A stretch of DNA of 64,000 nt from Paraburkholderia dilworthii (GTDB taxonomy: Bacteria; Pseudomonadota; Gammaproteobacteria; Burkholderiales; Burkholderiaceae), in contig NZ_AWZT01000002.1 in the NCBI RefSeq assembly GCF_000472525.1, forward strand, positions 377,627-441,626, given 5' to 3'. This document shows positions 16,227 through 25,055 of the stretch, piece after piece (within the stretch, counting starts at the first letter, position 1; each line of letters begins with the position of its first letter). The notes under the pieces are model-generated. The model was not told the DNA's origin. It ran no database searches and worked only from the letters and a program-made list of their open reading frames with translations. The translations under genes and the position numbers were made by a program.

Positions 16227-17097
16227 TTGTTATCGCATCGCAATAGTTAATGGTGTATAGCAATATAGACGCACCGAAATTGTGGTGCAAGCGGGTTTAC
16301 CAGAGAGACGGCGAACAGGATGAAACCGCCAACGCGCGGGCGAGCCAAGGTCTCGCCAGCCGCTATTACGCGATGGAGCTGCTGTCATGTAGGAGGAAAT
16401 ACGCGGTTCCCTGCGTGCGCGAGGCGTCCGCGACGGATCTTGCGGTGATGTTCTTTGCGGTCACGCCGCGCAGTTCCGAAGGCACGGATAATAGTTAGAT
16501 ATCCGATGCAATATCGTTCCGTTGATGGCCTTACCGAACCCGGTTCGTTGGCGGGAAGATTAAAACGGGCCGGCCGGTTCTAGCTGCGGCAAAAGGGGGC
16601 AAAAAGCGGGCAAAAAGCGGGCAAAAAGCGCAGAAAAAAGCCGCAGACAAGCTGCGGCTAACAAACACACACGCCGAACGTTTGGAGAACGCTGACGTCA
16701 ATCGAATCGTATCCATGTTTGCGACGCCTGAAAATCGGGTATTTCGTATGACAGCATGCCCTCGTTGCGTCGGAGGCTTTCAGCACATGGCTGTCCCCGC
16801 ACCTCGCCTTTTCGCCAGTCGCAAAAAAACAACGCGAGCCGCACAAGACGCAGGCCCGAAGGCTCGCAAGCGGTGTTCGCCGTGACGAATATCTGCGCGA
16901 TGGCCGCGTCGCTCCCTATTGGCGCTTGGGTTGGCGCTCATAGGTGCCCCAAATGCCACACGCCGCAGAGCGCTTCTGCGGTTCCATTGCGATCGCCGCC
17001 GCCCGCTTCTTGTCGATGCTTGCACGCGAAATACGCGCAGCCGATACTGAGCGGTGTCGTGCAACCCGCATTGCACCGCCGCCGACCGGAGTTTCCT
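16227..17097. other. Long intergenic region with operon promoter and an orphan terminator
   Basis: 871 bases without a convincing gene. The left end carries the hydratase promoter and the TATCGCATC half-site. Around 16590-16630 the unit GCGGGCAAAAA repeats about three times, next to a minus-strand terminator-like hairpin at 16633-16659. Frames on both strands here look like random high-GC translation. Confidence 0.55.
16633..16659 (-). terminator. Terminator-like hairpin with no obvious upstream gene
   Basis: On the minus strand AGCCGCAG (16659-16652) and CTGCGGCT (16646-16639) form an 8-bp stem with a five-base loop, followed by six T. No recognised minus-strand gene ends here, so it may close a small RNA or unidentified transcript from about 16.7-17.0 kb. 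Confidence 0.55.
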
Positions 17098-17505
17098 ATG
17101 ATCGTATCGATGCATACGTATTTCGATGTTCCCGGCGCCTGGCGCACCGGCACCGTCGGACTCACATTGGCGCTCTTCGTGTCCGGCGTAGGCGCCGCGA
17201 CCAGTTGCCCGACAGTGATCACAACGCCGGCTGGCAGCGCATTCGACATGGCCTCGCTCATTGCTGACAACGGCTCGCCGCAAGCGGCGCTGGCGAAGCT
17301 GCGCTCGGTCTTGTCGAAGCTCGGCTGGGGCGCCCATTGCACGATGCTGCGAAACGTCGCTGCATGTGACGAAACGGTTGAGCTCGCGAAACGCGCAGTC
17401 GCCGCGCTGGAAGCTTGCGCCGCCCCGACGCCGCCAAAGACGGGCGCGGACAAGCGAGACGAACTGACCCGGGATAGAGACCAATCCGCGCGACTGGGTC
17501 GATGA
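17098..17505 (+). CDS. Hypothetical secreted protein
   Basis: 135 residues with an N-terminal hydrophobic segment (TGTVGLTLALFVSGVGAA) that looks like a signal peptide cleaved near residue 34. A helical body with four cysteines (CPTV, HCTM, AACD, EACA) and a charged Arg/Asp tail follows. A CGGAG ribosome-binding site lies six bases before the ATG at 17098. The cysteines would suit disulphides in the periplasm. No family recognised. Confidence 0.55.
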   Translation: MIVSMHTYFDVPGAWRTGTVGLTLALFVSGVGAATSCPTVITTPAGSAFDMASLIADNGSPQAALAKLRSVLSKLGWGAHCTMLRNVAACDETVELAKRAVAALEACAAPTPPKTGADKRDELTRDRDQSARLGR

Positions 17506-17698
17506 GGTCGCGAACCTGCGGCGATCGATCGTCTCAGCGCTCAGGCGTAAGCGGAACGGGCGGCAATCGTCGGAGCCCAAACCGTGCTGTCGTCGTTGGC
17601 CGACGTTTCGCATCTTGCCGCCGGGCGCGCTGTCGATCCACATGTGGCTCGTTCGTCGTATCTAAGGACCGATCGGGTCCGTGGATCTGGAGAACCTT

Positions 17699-18325
17699 AT
17701 GCGCAAGCTCACTGTTTCGGCTTTCATCAGTCTGGATGGCGTAATTCAATCACCGGGCGGACCCGGAGAAGACCCCAGCGGCGAGTTCCGCCTTGGCGGC
17801 TGGATCGTTCCGTATGCTGACGAAGCCATCGGGGAAAATTTGCAGGACCTGCTCTCGCAGCCGTTCGAGTTGCTGCTCGGGCGTTGCACCTACGACATAT
17901 TCGCAGCGTACTGGCCGCGCGTACCGGCCGATTCGCATAGCCGCGCCATCGCCGACCTGTTCAACAGCGTACCGAAGCATGTGGCCACGCATCGACCCGA
18001 TACGGTCGACTGGCGCAACAGTCATGTGCTGGAGGGCGGGCTTGCCGACGCGATACGCGCGCTTAAATGTGAGGACGGCGCAGATCTGCTGACGTTCGGC
18101 AGCGGCAACATGGTGCGTCAACTGCTCGCAGACGATCTGGTGGACGAGCTTCGGTTTGTGATTTACCCCGTCATACTCGGGCGCGGCAAACGTCTCTTCG
18201 ACGACAACGCACGCGCGTCTGCCTTCACCCTGGCGCGCTCGGCGGCGACGCGCGACGGCGTGCTGATTACCCGCTACCTGCGTAATGGCGACGTGCGCAC
18301 GGGATCGTTCGACGAAGACGCTTAA
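17699..18325 (+). CDS. Dihydrofolate reductase family protein (RibD C-terminal domain)
   Basis: 208 residues of the RibD_C/YwjB-like reductase fold: RKLTVSAFISLDGVIQ at the N-terminus, LLLGRCTYDIFAAYWP, DLLTFGSGNMVRQLLADDLVDEL (the GSGxxxxxL cofactor loop) and YPVILGRGKRLF near the end. Such proteins are NADPH-dependent reductases of unknown substrate. The ATG at 17699 is preferred because GGAG lies seven bases upstream. Single gene with no operon partner. Confidence 0.85.
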   Translation: MRKLTVSAFISLDGVIQSPGGPGEDPSGEFRLGGWIVPYADEAIGENLQDLLSQPFELLLGRCTYDIFAAYWPRVPADSHSRAIADLFNSVPKHVATHRPDTVDWRNSHVLEGGLADAIRALKCEDGADLLTFGSGNMVRQLLADDLVDELRFVIYPVILGRGKRLFDDNARASAFTLARSAATRDGVLITRYLRNGDVRTGSFDEDA

Positions 18326-18409
18326 CAACGCGTGCGATTCGTCGCGCTGCGATTGCCGTTCCGGAGAGCGCAGGGCGTTGGACAGCACCGTTGTGCCATT
18401 GACACGCGC

Positions 18410-19186
18410 TTACACATTTCCCTGAGTGCGCACCGCACCGCGGCTGCCGGCCCGCGAGCCCTGGATCATCTCCGCCAGCCAGTTGACCACCAGGTCGGTA
18501 TAAGCCCGCTGACTGCCCGCGTCGGACAGGCCGTGGTCCGCGCCCTCGATCACGCGGTACGTGAGCGAATGTGCTTGCAGGAAAGCCTGCAGATAGCTGG
18601 CGATGACCGTATGCGGAACGATCTCATCGTGCTCCGACTCGACCAGCAGCACGTCGCCCCTGAAGTTCGCAGCAGCGCGCAACGCGCGGTTTTCCGTGGC
18701 CGGCACGATGCGCTTGCGATAGGCGACAAGATCGTACTCGTCATGCAACGCTCGCTTCGGTGTGGCCCAGCCTTCGTCGAGATACAACGCGGGCACGCGC
18801 AGACCGAGCCATCGCACCGGACGCAACTCGGTCACGATGGCTGCAAGATAGCCGCCGTAGCTGCTGCCGATCACGGCAATCGAATCGCGGTCTATCGACG
18901 GATGCCCGGCCAGCGTGTCGTACGCGGCAAGCAGGTCGTTGAGATTCATTTCGCGCGTCACTGTCTGCTGCTCGCTTTGCGTGCGCGCATGCCCTGTCAG
19001 GTCGAACGTCAGGCAGACGCAGCCGAGGGCCGCGGCCTGTCTCGCGCGCTCGAGGTACTGCTCCTGGTTGCCGCCCCATCCGTGCACGAAAAGCACGCCG
19101 GGCACGGTCGTTTTAGGTACGAGCATCGTGCCGTCGAGATGGCCGCGTTCGAGTTTGATCTGTAGCTGATAACGGTCTGCCGTCAT
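18410..19186 (-). CDS. Alpha/beta hydrolase (S9/dienelactone hydrolase-like)
   Basis: 258 residues with VLFVHGWGGNQEQYLERA (oxyanion-hole HGW), nucleophile elbow GSSYGG near residue 108, an acidic residue in VESEHDE and histidine in EGADHGLS near 215: a complete Ser-Asp/Glu-His triad. A cytoplasmic esterase or peptidase-like activity is likely; the substrate is unknown. The start overlaps the stop of the upstream DUF3182 gene by four bases, so the two are translationally coupled and probably act together. Confidence 0.85.
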   Translation of the reverse strand: MTADRYQLQIKLERGHLDGTMLVPKTTVPGVLFVHGWGGNQEQYLERARQAAALGCVCLTFDLTGHARTQSEQQTVTREMNLNDLLAAYDTLAGHPSIDRDSIAVIGSSYGGYLAAIVTELRPVRWLGLRVPALYLDEGWATPKRALHDEYDLVAYRKRIVPATENRALRAAANFRGDVLLVESEHDEIVPHTVIASYLQAFLQAHSLTYRVIEGADHGLSDAGSQRAYTDLVVNWLAEMIQGSRAGSRGAVRTQGNV

Positions 19187-20385
19187 GGGCCGCTACTCCT
19201 TTGCATCGCATTGCAATCGAGCGTGTAGAACTTCGTGATCAGGCCAGCCTGAACATCGACGCCGCGATAAACCAGGCACGCGCCGGCGGGCAACGGCACG
19301 TCTTCTCCATAGACTTCGCGTGTCGATGCGCGGACCAGATACGCGTCCGGTTCGGCCCGGAAGGCGCGCAGCGCGCCGATTTCAGCGCCCGTTGCCCCGC
19401 CTACACGCCATGATTGTTCGAGTACGCCGCAATGACGCGCTCCCGCGTCGTCGAAGCCGCACGCCACGTCGTAGTTGCGCCGCGACGCGAAAAATCCGGC
19501 GTAGTCGATCTGGACGGCGGCATCGAACGCGCGCGCCTTCGCAATCGATTCGCGTATGTCCGGCGTGAGATCGAGTCGCTCGAGAGCATCGAAGCCACCT
19601 CGCACGACAACGAGATCCGAGCCGCCATATACGTAATGGCCGTGATTGTTTTGCGTTAGATGCTGCACGCCATAGTAGCTCGCGCAGAGGTCGTCGAGCA
19701 CGATCTGGCCGACGCTGAACGTATCGATTACCTCCAGATGCCGCTCGATCGCGATGCCCTCTGTGCGCAATGCGTCGTCACCGAGCGTATCGAGTTGCAC
19801 CTCGAGTTCGTCCTCGTTCGCAATCAACGCCTGTCCCGCGCCGCCGATTCCATACGGCCGCTTGACGCGCACGCGGCCTCCTTGCCATAGCGCGCGTGCC
19901 GCACTGTGTGCGTCGTCGCGCGAGAACGTCGCGTAACCGGGCAACACGAGTGACGCGACGCGCGCGCCGAACGCACGCGACCAGCCAGGCGGCGCGACAT
20001 TTGCGCCATCAGGCAGGCTATGCGCGATCAGCTTTGTCGCAACGAACGGAAACGGCACGACGCCGCCGTAGAGATCGCGCACCGAGCGCACTCCCAGCTT
20101 GCGCGCTTGCGCAAGCGTCAACGTATCGTCGGGGATCAGATAACGATGCGCGGGATACGCCTGCGAGTCGTCGAATTCGCCTGCAACCCGCGTGCCTTTT
20201 AGCTCCGCGATCTGGCGCGCCAGTTCGCGAAGCGTGTCGGCTTCATGACCGCCTCGGGACGTCTTGCGCATCTGCCGATGCACAATGACGACGGGTAGTC
20301 CTTGTACCGCAGATTCGTCCGATACGGCCGATGGGTCCATGCTGCCCTCCCCCAACGGAAAGTCGCGCGCTGCCGTGAGAGGCAT
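19183..20385 (-). CDS. DUF3182 family protein (ATP-grasp-like)
   Basis: 400 residues recognisable as the DUF3182 family, known mainly from Burkholderiales and related proteobacteria. A VKRPYGIGGAGQALI segment near residue 180 resembles an ATP-grasp nucleotide loop. Conserved blocks GIAIERHLEVIDTFSVGQIV and HGHYVYGGSDLVVVRGG follow. This suggests an ATP-dependent carboxylate ligase, but no activity is established. The start at 20385 has AAGG four bases upstream; 20340 is an alternative. It is coupled to the hydrolase by an ATGA overlap. Confidence 0.75.
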   Translation of the reverse strand: MPLTAARDFPLGEGSMDPSAVSDESAVQGLPVVIVHRQMRKTSRGGHEADTLRELARQIAELKGTRVAGEFDDSQAYPAHRYLIPDDTLTLAQARKLGVRSVRDLYGGVVPFPFVATKLIAHSLPDGANVAPPGWSRAFGARVASLVLPGYATFSRDDAHSAARALWQGGRVRVKRPYGIGGAGQALIANEDELEVQLDTLGDDALRTEGIAIERHLEVIDTFSVGQIVLDDLCASYYGVQHLTQNNHGHYVYGGSDLVVVRGGFDALERLDLTPDIRESIAKARAFDAAVQIDYAGFFASRRNYDVACGFDDAGARHCGVLEQSWRVGGATGAEIGALRAFRAEPDAYLVRASTREVYGEDVPLPAGACLVYRGVDVQAGLITKFYTLDCNAMQRSSGP

Positions 20386-20549
20386 TGCCTTCACTTCCTC
20401 GCGCTGTCGAGACGCAAATGCTGTGCCATCAATGGTGGCGGTGCGATAGAGATGTGTCCAACCGCTCCACCGTGCGGGAGCAATGGAGTTCTTCGGCAAC
20501 AGCGAGCAGATGGCGCAGTTCCATTCGCGTCGTTGCCGCACAACCTGCT

Positions 20550-21344
20550 TCAGGCAATCGAACGAACTACGCCCCCATCGACCCGCAGTGCGGCACCTGT
20601 AGTCGCAGAAGCCTGTTCCGAGCAGGCATATACCACCATGTTCGCAACCTCTTCGGTGGTGGCGAAGCGGTTGATCAGCGTCGTCGGGCGTGCAGTATTC
20701 AGGAACTGTTGCTCGGCTTGCTCCTGTGTGATGCCCTGTTCCTGCGCCGTCGATTTCATCCAGTTGGACAGAATCTCGGAGTTGGTCGGGCCCGGCAGCA
20801 CGGCATTGACAGTGACACCGCTACCCGCGACGAGTTCGGCCAGGCCGCGTGAGACGGCGAGGATCGCGGTCTTGGTGACGCCATAGTCGATCATTTCCTT
20901 CGGGATATTCAGCCCCGATTCGCTGCTGATAAACACCACGCGCCCCCAGCCGCGCGCCATCATTTTCGGCAGGTAGTGGCGCGCGGTACGCACGCCGCTC
21001 ATCACGTTGAGTTGGAAGAGGTCGAGCCATTCACCGTCGTCCTGATCGAAGAAATTGTTCAGGCGCGCGGTGCCGGCATTGTTGACGAGAATGTCCGCGT
21101 CCGGCGCTTGCGCGAACAGAGCCGCGCACCCTGCCGCCGTGGCGATGTCCGCGACGACGCCGGTCAAGCCGGCTTCCGGCAACAAGACGCGCATCTCGCG
21201 CAACGCGGCATCGACGCGTTCTTGCGTGCGTCCGTTGACCACGACCGACGCGCCTGCACGCGCCAGCCCTACGGCAATCGCGCGGCCAATGCCAGCGGTG
21301 GAGCCCGTCACGATCGCCTTACGTCCGTTGAGTTCGATATGCAT
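20550..21344 (-). CDS. SDR family oxidoreductase
   Basis: 264 residues with TGSTAGIG at 14-21, NNAG near 88, catalytic Ser in VVFISSESG and YGVTK near 153, ending GGVVRSIA. It resembles 3-oxoacyl-ACP-reductase-like SDRs. It is last in a minus-strand run NADP oxidoreductase-like, SRPBCC, SRPBCC, SDR with gaps of 17-45 bases, so probably one transcript. Confidence 0.86.
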   Translation of the reverse strand: MHIELNGRKAIVTGSTAGIGRAIAVGLARAGASVVVNGRTQERVDAALREMRVLLPEAGLTGVVADIATAAGCAALFAQAPDADILVNNAGTARLNNFFDQDDGEWLDLFQLNVMSGVRTARHYLPKMMARGWGRVVFISSESGLNIPKEMIDYGVTKTAILAVSRGLAELVAGSGVTVNAVLPGPTNSEILSNWMKSTAQEQGITQEQAEQQFLNTARPTTLINRFATTEEVANMVVYACSEQASATTGAALRVDGGVVRSIA

Positions 21345-21369
21345 GATCTTTTCTCCGAGTGAGCATCAA

Positions 21370-21873
21370 TCAGCTCGCCCGCTTCGTCACTTCGGCTTCC
21401 GCCGCGCGGGCGAGGCGTTCGACCCAATCCTGGTGGTAGCGATAAAGTGCGCCGGGGTATTGGCGTCCGATTACGTCGAGGAAAAATTCGCCTTGCTGCG
21501 TTTCCTCGGTCAGCACATGGCAGCCCTCGTCCGTCGGCGTGATGACCCAGCCGTGATAGGCGCTGGAACCGGTGTCGTCGCCATCGACGGTCGTTGCCCA
21601 CGCGAGCCGACGGTTCGGTACGCACTCGGTTACGGTTAGACTCATCGGATAACCGACCGTCACCCGGTGGTAGCGCGTGTCCAGCGCCAGTTCAGATTCG
21701 CCGGACAAAATTCTCACCTGATCTTCGGCGGGAAAGTAGCGCGACCAATGCTGCGCATCGACCAGCAGTTTCCACACCACTTCCGGCGGCGCTTTCACGT
21801 CAATGTCGTTGAGCGCATAGATGGCCGAGATTTGCGGACCGTAACGCTCGGGCCAAATCACTTTGTCGATCAT
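21370..21873 (-). CDS. SRPBCC (START/Bet v1-like) family protein
   Basis: 167 residues of polyketide-cyclase/START-like helix-grip fold: DIDVKAPPEVVWKLLVDAQHW, FPAEDQVRILSGESELALDT, GSSAYHGWVITPTDEGCHVLTEETQQGEF (split motif). It may bind a small hydrophobic ligand or act as a cyclase. It is a tandem paralogue of the next upstream gene, with which it shares the AYHxWxITPTxxGCHxxTEET block. Confidence 0.82.
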   Translation of the reverse strand: MIDKVIWPERYGPQISAIYALNDIDVKAPPEVVWKLLVDAQHWSRYFPAEDQVRILSGESELALDTRYHRVTVGYPMSLTVTECVPNRRLAWATTVDGDDTGSSAYHGWVITPTDEGCHVLTEETQQGEFFLDVIGRQYPGALYRYHQDWVERLARAAEAEVTKRAS

Positions 21874-21890
21874 GTTCGTCTCTCCGGTGT

Positions 21891-22385
21891 TCAGTTCTGC
21901 GATTTCTCGCGGCCGACCGCGACTTCAGCGAGATCCTTCAACAGTTTCTCGTGGGCGAGCCAGAAAACGTCCGGCGCCTGCCTGGCCAGGTCGATCCAGT
22001 GTCGGCCTTGCATTGTTTCTTCCGTCCACAGATGACAGCCGGTGGTCGTGGGCGTGATGATCCACGCGTGATACGCCCTGGAATGCTCAGCGACCTTCGG
22101 ATAGCCACCCCAGGCTATCCGCGTCATCGGCTCGAATTCCTGCACGGACGCGTAGACGTCCTGCCCGGCCAGATTGGTCTCGAAACGCGTACCGGCGCAC
22201 AAGCGCGTGTGCCCGTCGAGCAACTGCACGCGCTGGACGCCGGGATAGAAGCTCGACCACGCTGCCGGATCGGTGAGCAGCGACCAGATTGTCTCGACCG
22301 AGGCCGCAACGTCAAGCTCGTTGGTGAAGTGAATCGGGGATCGGCTCGGTTTCATCTCGTCGGGCCATTTGACGGTTTCGTGCAT
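21891..22385 (-). CDS. SRPBCC family protein (tandem paralogue)
   Basis: 164 residues of the same fold as its neighbour: ELDVAASVETIWSLLTDPAAW, FYPGVQRVQLLDG, RAYHAWIITPTTTGCHLWTEE. The ATG at 22385 is used; the extension to 22526 overlaps the upstream gene without similarity. The two copies have diverged widely outside the shared C-terminal block, so this is an old duplication. Confidence 0.82.
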   Translation of the reverse strand: MHETVKWPDEMKPSRSPIHFTNELDVAASVETIWSLLTDPAAWSSFYPGVQRVQLLDGHTRLCAGTRFETNLAGQDVYASVQEFEPMTRIAWGGYPKVAEHSRAYHAWIITPTTTGCHLWTEETMQGRHWIDLARQAPDVFWLAHEKLLKDLAEVAVGREKSQN

Positions 22386-22429
22386 GGTTTTTTGATGTCT
22401 GTGTGATTGCGGTGACGACTCGCGTCGGC

Positions 22430-23029
22430 TCAGTTGGCCTTGACGAGGTCCTGAAAGATCAGCGGTGCCCAGGTGCGTCCGCGCGCTTCTACAAGCGCGC
22501 CGCCTTCGGCGAGCTTGCCGAGCCACACCGGCGCGAAACCGAGGCGTTCGGCGAGAGTCGCCGCGAGTGGCACTACGCTGTCGTCGTCGCTGGCTAAAAA
22601 CACGACGCGGCGTCCGCCTTCAACGTTAGGATCGGCGGCCAGCAAACCAGCGGGCAGATGGTTGAATCCCTTCACGAATTTGGCGCCGGCAAACGCCTTG
22701 GCCACGACGGCGGACGACTGTAGGCCACCCAGTTCTTCGACGGGCACGCCATACGCGTTGGTTGCGTCGATGATCGTCTTGCCTTGCCAATTGGCCAACA
22801 CGCTGGCGACGGTTGCGTGTTCCCGAAACGGCACCGCGAGAAAGATGACGTCGGCCTGAAGGGCTTCCTGCAACGTCCCGGGGATGATTGTCGGGCCAAT
22901 CGCCCGCGCCTGCGGTGCCAGCGCCGTGGGAGGACGACGGCTGGCGACAGCCACTTCCATACCCATACGGGCGAAGGCGCGAGCGAGGGCTTGGCCCACT
23001 TCGCCGAAACCGATGATCGAATAACTCAT
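22430..23029 (-). CDS. NADPH-dependent F420 reductase-like oxidoreductase
   Basis: 199 residues with an N-terminal Rossmann loop GFGEVGQALA, basic residues SRRPP that suit NADP, ADVIFLAVPF and a KGFNHLPAGLL block typical of the F420-dependent NADP reductase-like family. Bacterial members without F420 are of uncertain substrate. First gene of the redox operon; divergent from the LysR gene at 23128 with a 98-base shared control region. Confidence 0.84.
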   Translation of the reverse strand: MSYSIIGFGEVGQALARAFARMGMEVAVASRRPPTALAPQARAIGPTIIPGTLQEALQADVIFLAVPFREHATVASVLANWQGKTIIDATNAYGVPVEELGGLQSSAVVAKAFAGAKFVKGFNHLPAGLLAADPNVEGGRRVVFLASDDDSVVPLAATLAERLGFAPVWLGKLAEGGALVEARGRTWAPLIFQDLVKAN

Positions 23030-23127
23030 GAAATCGCTCCTTCTCGAAATTGCGTGAGAAGGATGGTAATTAATGTACTGCCAAACGATAATAATGCGAT
23101 TCATCATAAAACTGATTCCAAAACAGA

Positions 23128-24033
23128 ATGGATCGTTTTCGCGAACTGAACGTCTTCATCGCCGTAGTCGAGACTGGCGGCTTTTCCGCCGCGGCGCGCA
23201 AGACCGGCGAGTCGCAGTCTGCGATCAGCAAGGCTGTGAGCGCGCTGGAAAAGCGCCTCGGAGTAGCGCTGCTCCATCGCAGCACGCGGAAAGTGACGCT
23301 GACCGATCAGGGACTGAGGTATTACGAGCGCACAAAACCGCTTGTTGACGAAATCCATGTGGCGGACAGCGAACTGACCAGCAGCACGCAAGATGTCTCA
23401 GGCCTTGTCAGAATCGCTGCACCTTCGACGTTCGGCCGCTTACACGTGCTGCCGCTGATTCCCGAATTGTTGTCGCGCCACCCAGGGCTGCGGGTCGATC
23501 TGGTGCTGTCGGATGCCGTGAGGGACATGGTGGAGGACCGGATCGATCTGGCAATCCGCGTGAGTCCCGTCAACGACCCTGACTCCGTCGTGCGCCGCGT
23601 GGCCGATACGTCGCTCGTCTGCGCTGGCTCTCGCCGCTACTTCGCGCAACACCGCATTCCGCAGACGCCTGCCGAACTCGCGGATCACAATTGCCTCGTC
23701 TATGGCGACATGATGGAGTGGCCGTTCACGGGGCCGCAAGGTAGGTTCAGCGTGCCGGTCAGCGGCAATCTTTCGTCCAACAGCGTCGAGACGATCTTGG
23801 CGGGCGTACTGGCCGGCGTGGGCATCGGCATGTTTCATCGGGCCTCTCTTGTGAGAGAGTTTCAGCACTCCGACGTGATTACGGTTCTTGATGAGTTCGT
23901 CAGCGAGCCCAAGGACGTCAGCCTTGTCTGGCCGAAGCGCCGGTTCGTGCCAACACGTGTGCGACGTGTTACGGATTTCTTTGCGACGACACTCTCGCTA
24001 CGCATCGCGCCGCCTTTCATTGCGACGCAATGA
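23128..24033 (+). CDS. LysR-family transcriptional regulator
   Basis: 301 residues: N-terminal helix-turn-helix (FIAVVETGGFSAAARKTGESQSAISKAVSALEKRLG, cited as FSAAARKTGESQSAISKAV) and a C-terminal co-inducer domain with GLVRIAAPSTFGRLHVLP. The AT-rich 98-base gap to the divergent operon is the natural binding site. Its end overlaps the convergent DUF72 gene by 17 bases. Confidence 0.88.
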   Translation: MDRFRELNVFIAVVETGGFSAAARKTGESQSAISKAVSALEKRLGVALLHRSTRKVTLTDQGLRYYERTKPLVDEIHVADSELTSSTQDVSGLVRIAAPSTFGRLHVLPLIPELLSRHPGLRVDLVLSDAVRDMVEDRIDLAIRVSPVNDPDSVVRRVADTSLVCAGSRRYFAQHRIPQTPAELADHNCLVYGDMMEWPFTGPQGRFSVPVSGNLSSNSVETILAGVLAGVGIGMFHRASLVREFQHSDVITVLDEFVSEPKDVSLVWPKRRFVPTRVRRVTDFFATTLSLRIAPPFIATQ

Positions 24034-24847
24034 CAACGGCCGCGGGTGAGCCAGCCGCTTTCTCCAGCTTTTCCATCAGCATCAAGGCGTTGGGAAGCGC
24101 CTCGCCGTGCGCGGTGTTGTCGAAAATACACCAGACGTCGGCCCCGGAATTTCGGGCTTCGACAATCCGCGCCGCCACCGCTTCGATGAACGGCTCGTCG
24201 TAGGCCGAATAGTAGATTCGAGGCGAGCCGTGCAAACGGATGTACAAAGTGCGCGGATCGCCCACCGGTTCCACGCCGGCGACGGGGGGTGGATGGGCGC
24301 GCACGCAGGCGACCCCGCCATCTATTAGCGTTTGCGCAGCCTCGTCGGTGAACCAGGTCGCATGGCGCGGTTCGCAGACGACACGTGTGTTTGTGAGGCC
24401 GCAAACTAGCGCAAAGAACTCGTGTGCGGCGGATTTTTCAAATGCAAGGCTCGGGGGCAGTTGCAGCAACAGACAGGCCAATTTTTCGCCCAACGGTGCG
24501 ATCTCCGCCACGAATGCGCTCATTGCGGCATCGGCGTCGCGCAACCTGAGTTCGTGCGAGACCGTCTGCGGAATCTTGACGGAGAACCGGAATGCATCGG
24601 ATACGCTTTCTGACCAGCGGGCGTAGGTTTTCGGCTGGTGCGAGCGATAGAACGACGAGTTGATTTCCACAGCAGGGAAGATTCGCGCATATCGCTCGAG
24701 ATGGCTGCCCTGCGAAGGAAACCGCGCCGCTACGTTGGACGACAACGCCCAGCCGGCGCAGCCGATATGTAGCGGTGATGCGGTGGGAGGCTTGTCGCGA
24801 TGCGTCGCATGGGTCATGCGTGCAGGCGGAGCAAAGTCTGGGCCCAT
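24017..24847 (-). CDS. DUF72 domain protein
   Basis: 276 residues (266 if the in-frame ATG at 24817 is used). It shows the DUF72/YecE pattern: HIGCAGWALSS at the start, LERYARIFPAVEINSSFYR, FRFSVKIPQTVSHE, LLLQLPPSLAF, VVCEPRHATWF, YIRLHGSPRIYYSAYDE and DVWCIFDNTAHGEALPNAL. The fold is a TIM barrel of unknown function. Confidence 0.88.
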   Translation of the reverse strand: MGPDFAPPARMTHATHRDKPPTASPLHIGCAGWALSSNVAARFPSQGSHLERYARIFPAVEINSSFYRSHQPKTYARWSESVSDAFRFSVKIPQTVSHELRLRDADAAMSAFVAEIAPLGEKLACLLLQLPPSLAFEKSAAHEFFALVCGLTNTRVVCEPRHATWFTDEAAQTLIDGGVACVRAHPPPVAGVEPVGDPRTLYIRLHGSPRIYYSAYDEPFIEAVAARIVEARNSGADVWCIFDNTAHGEALPNALMLMEKLEKAAGSPAAVVIASQ

Positions 24848-25055
24848 GCGGCTTTTTCGGTGCCGCTCGACTATCGGCTAGTGCGAACAAGAGCGCCGCC
24901 GCTGCTTATTGGCAGCCTCATCGTCACAGTGCTATAACGCTGTGTCGGAAAAGGCAGACTTGGTTTGGTAAGCCCAAGTCCTTTCGGTAACGAAAGCTCT
25001 GGTCTTTGGCTTCGTGCATAAGATCTCTCGCCGAGCACGTATGGGGGGTTCGCTT
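24848..25055. other. Intergenic stretch with consecutive stem-loops
   Basis: No gene. Three adjacent hairpins are visible: CACAG/CTGTG (about 24926-24943), GACTTGG/CCAAGTC (24957-24980) and CTTTCG-GTAA-CGAAAG (24981-24996, a GNRA-type tetraloop). They may be part of a structured RNA or a recombination junction; no known class is recognised. Confidence 0.4.

Noticed and set aside
16590..16630. GCGGGCAAAAA repeats considered as a CRISPR or iteron array
   Set aside because: Only about three short contiguous copies, no spacers and no replication or cas genes nearby.
16780..17643. 287-codon minus-strand frame opposite the small secreted protein
   Set aside because: Arg-rich, no start signal, opposite to a plus-strand gene with a ribosome-binding site and signal peptide.
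24848..25055. Metal- or cobalamin-responsive riboswitch for the NicO transporter
   Set aside because: The stem-loops match no riboswitch consensus I know and a decayed gene of about 350 bases separates them from the transporter genes.
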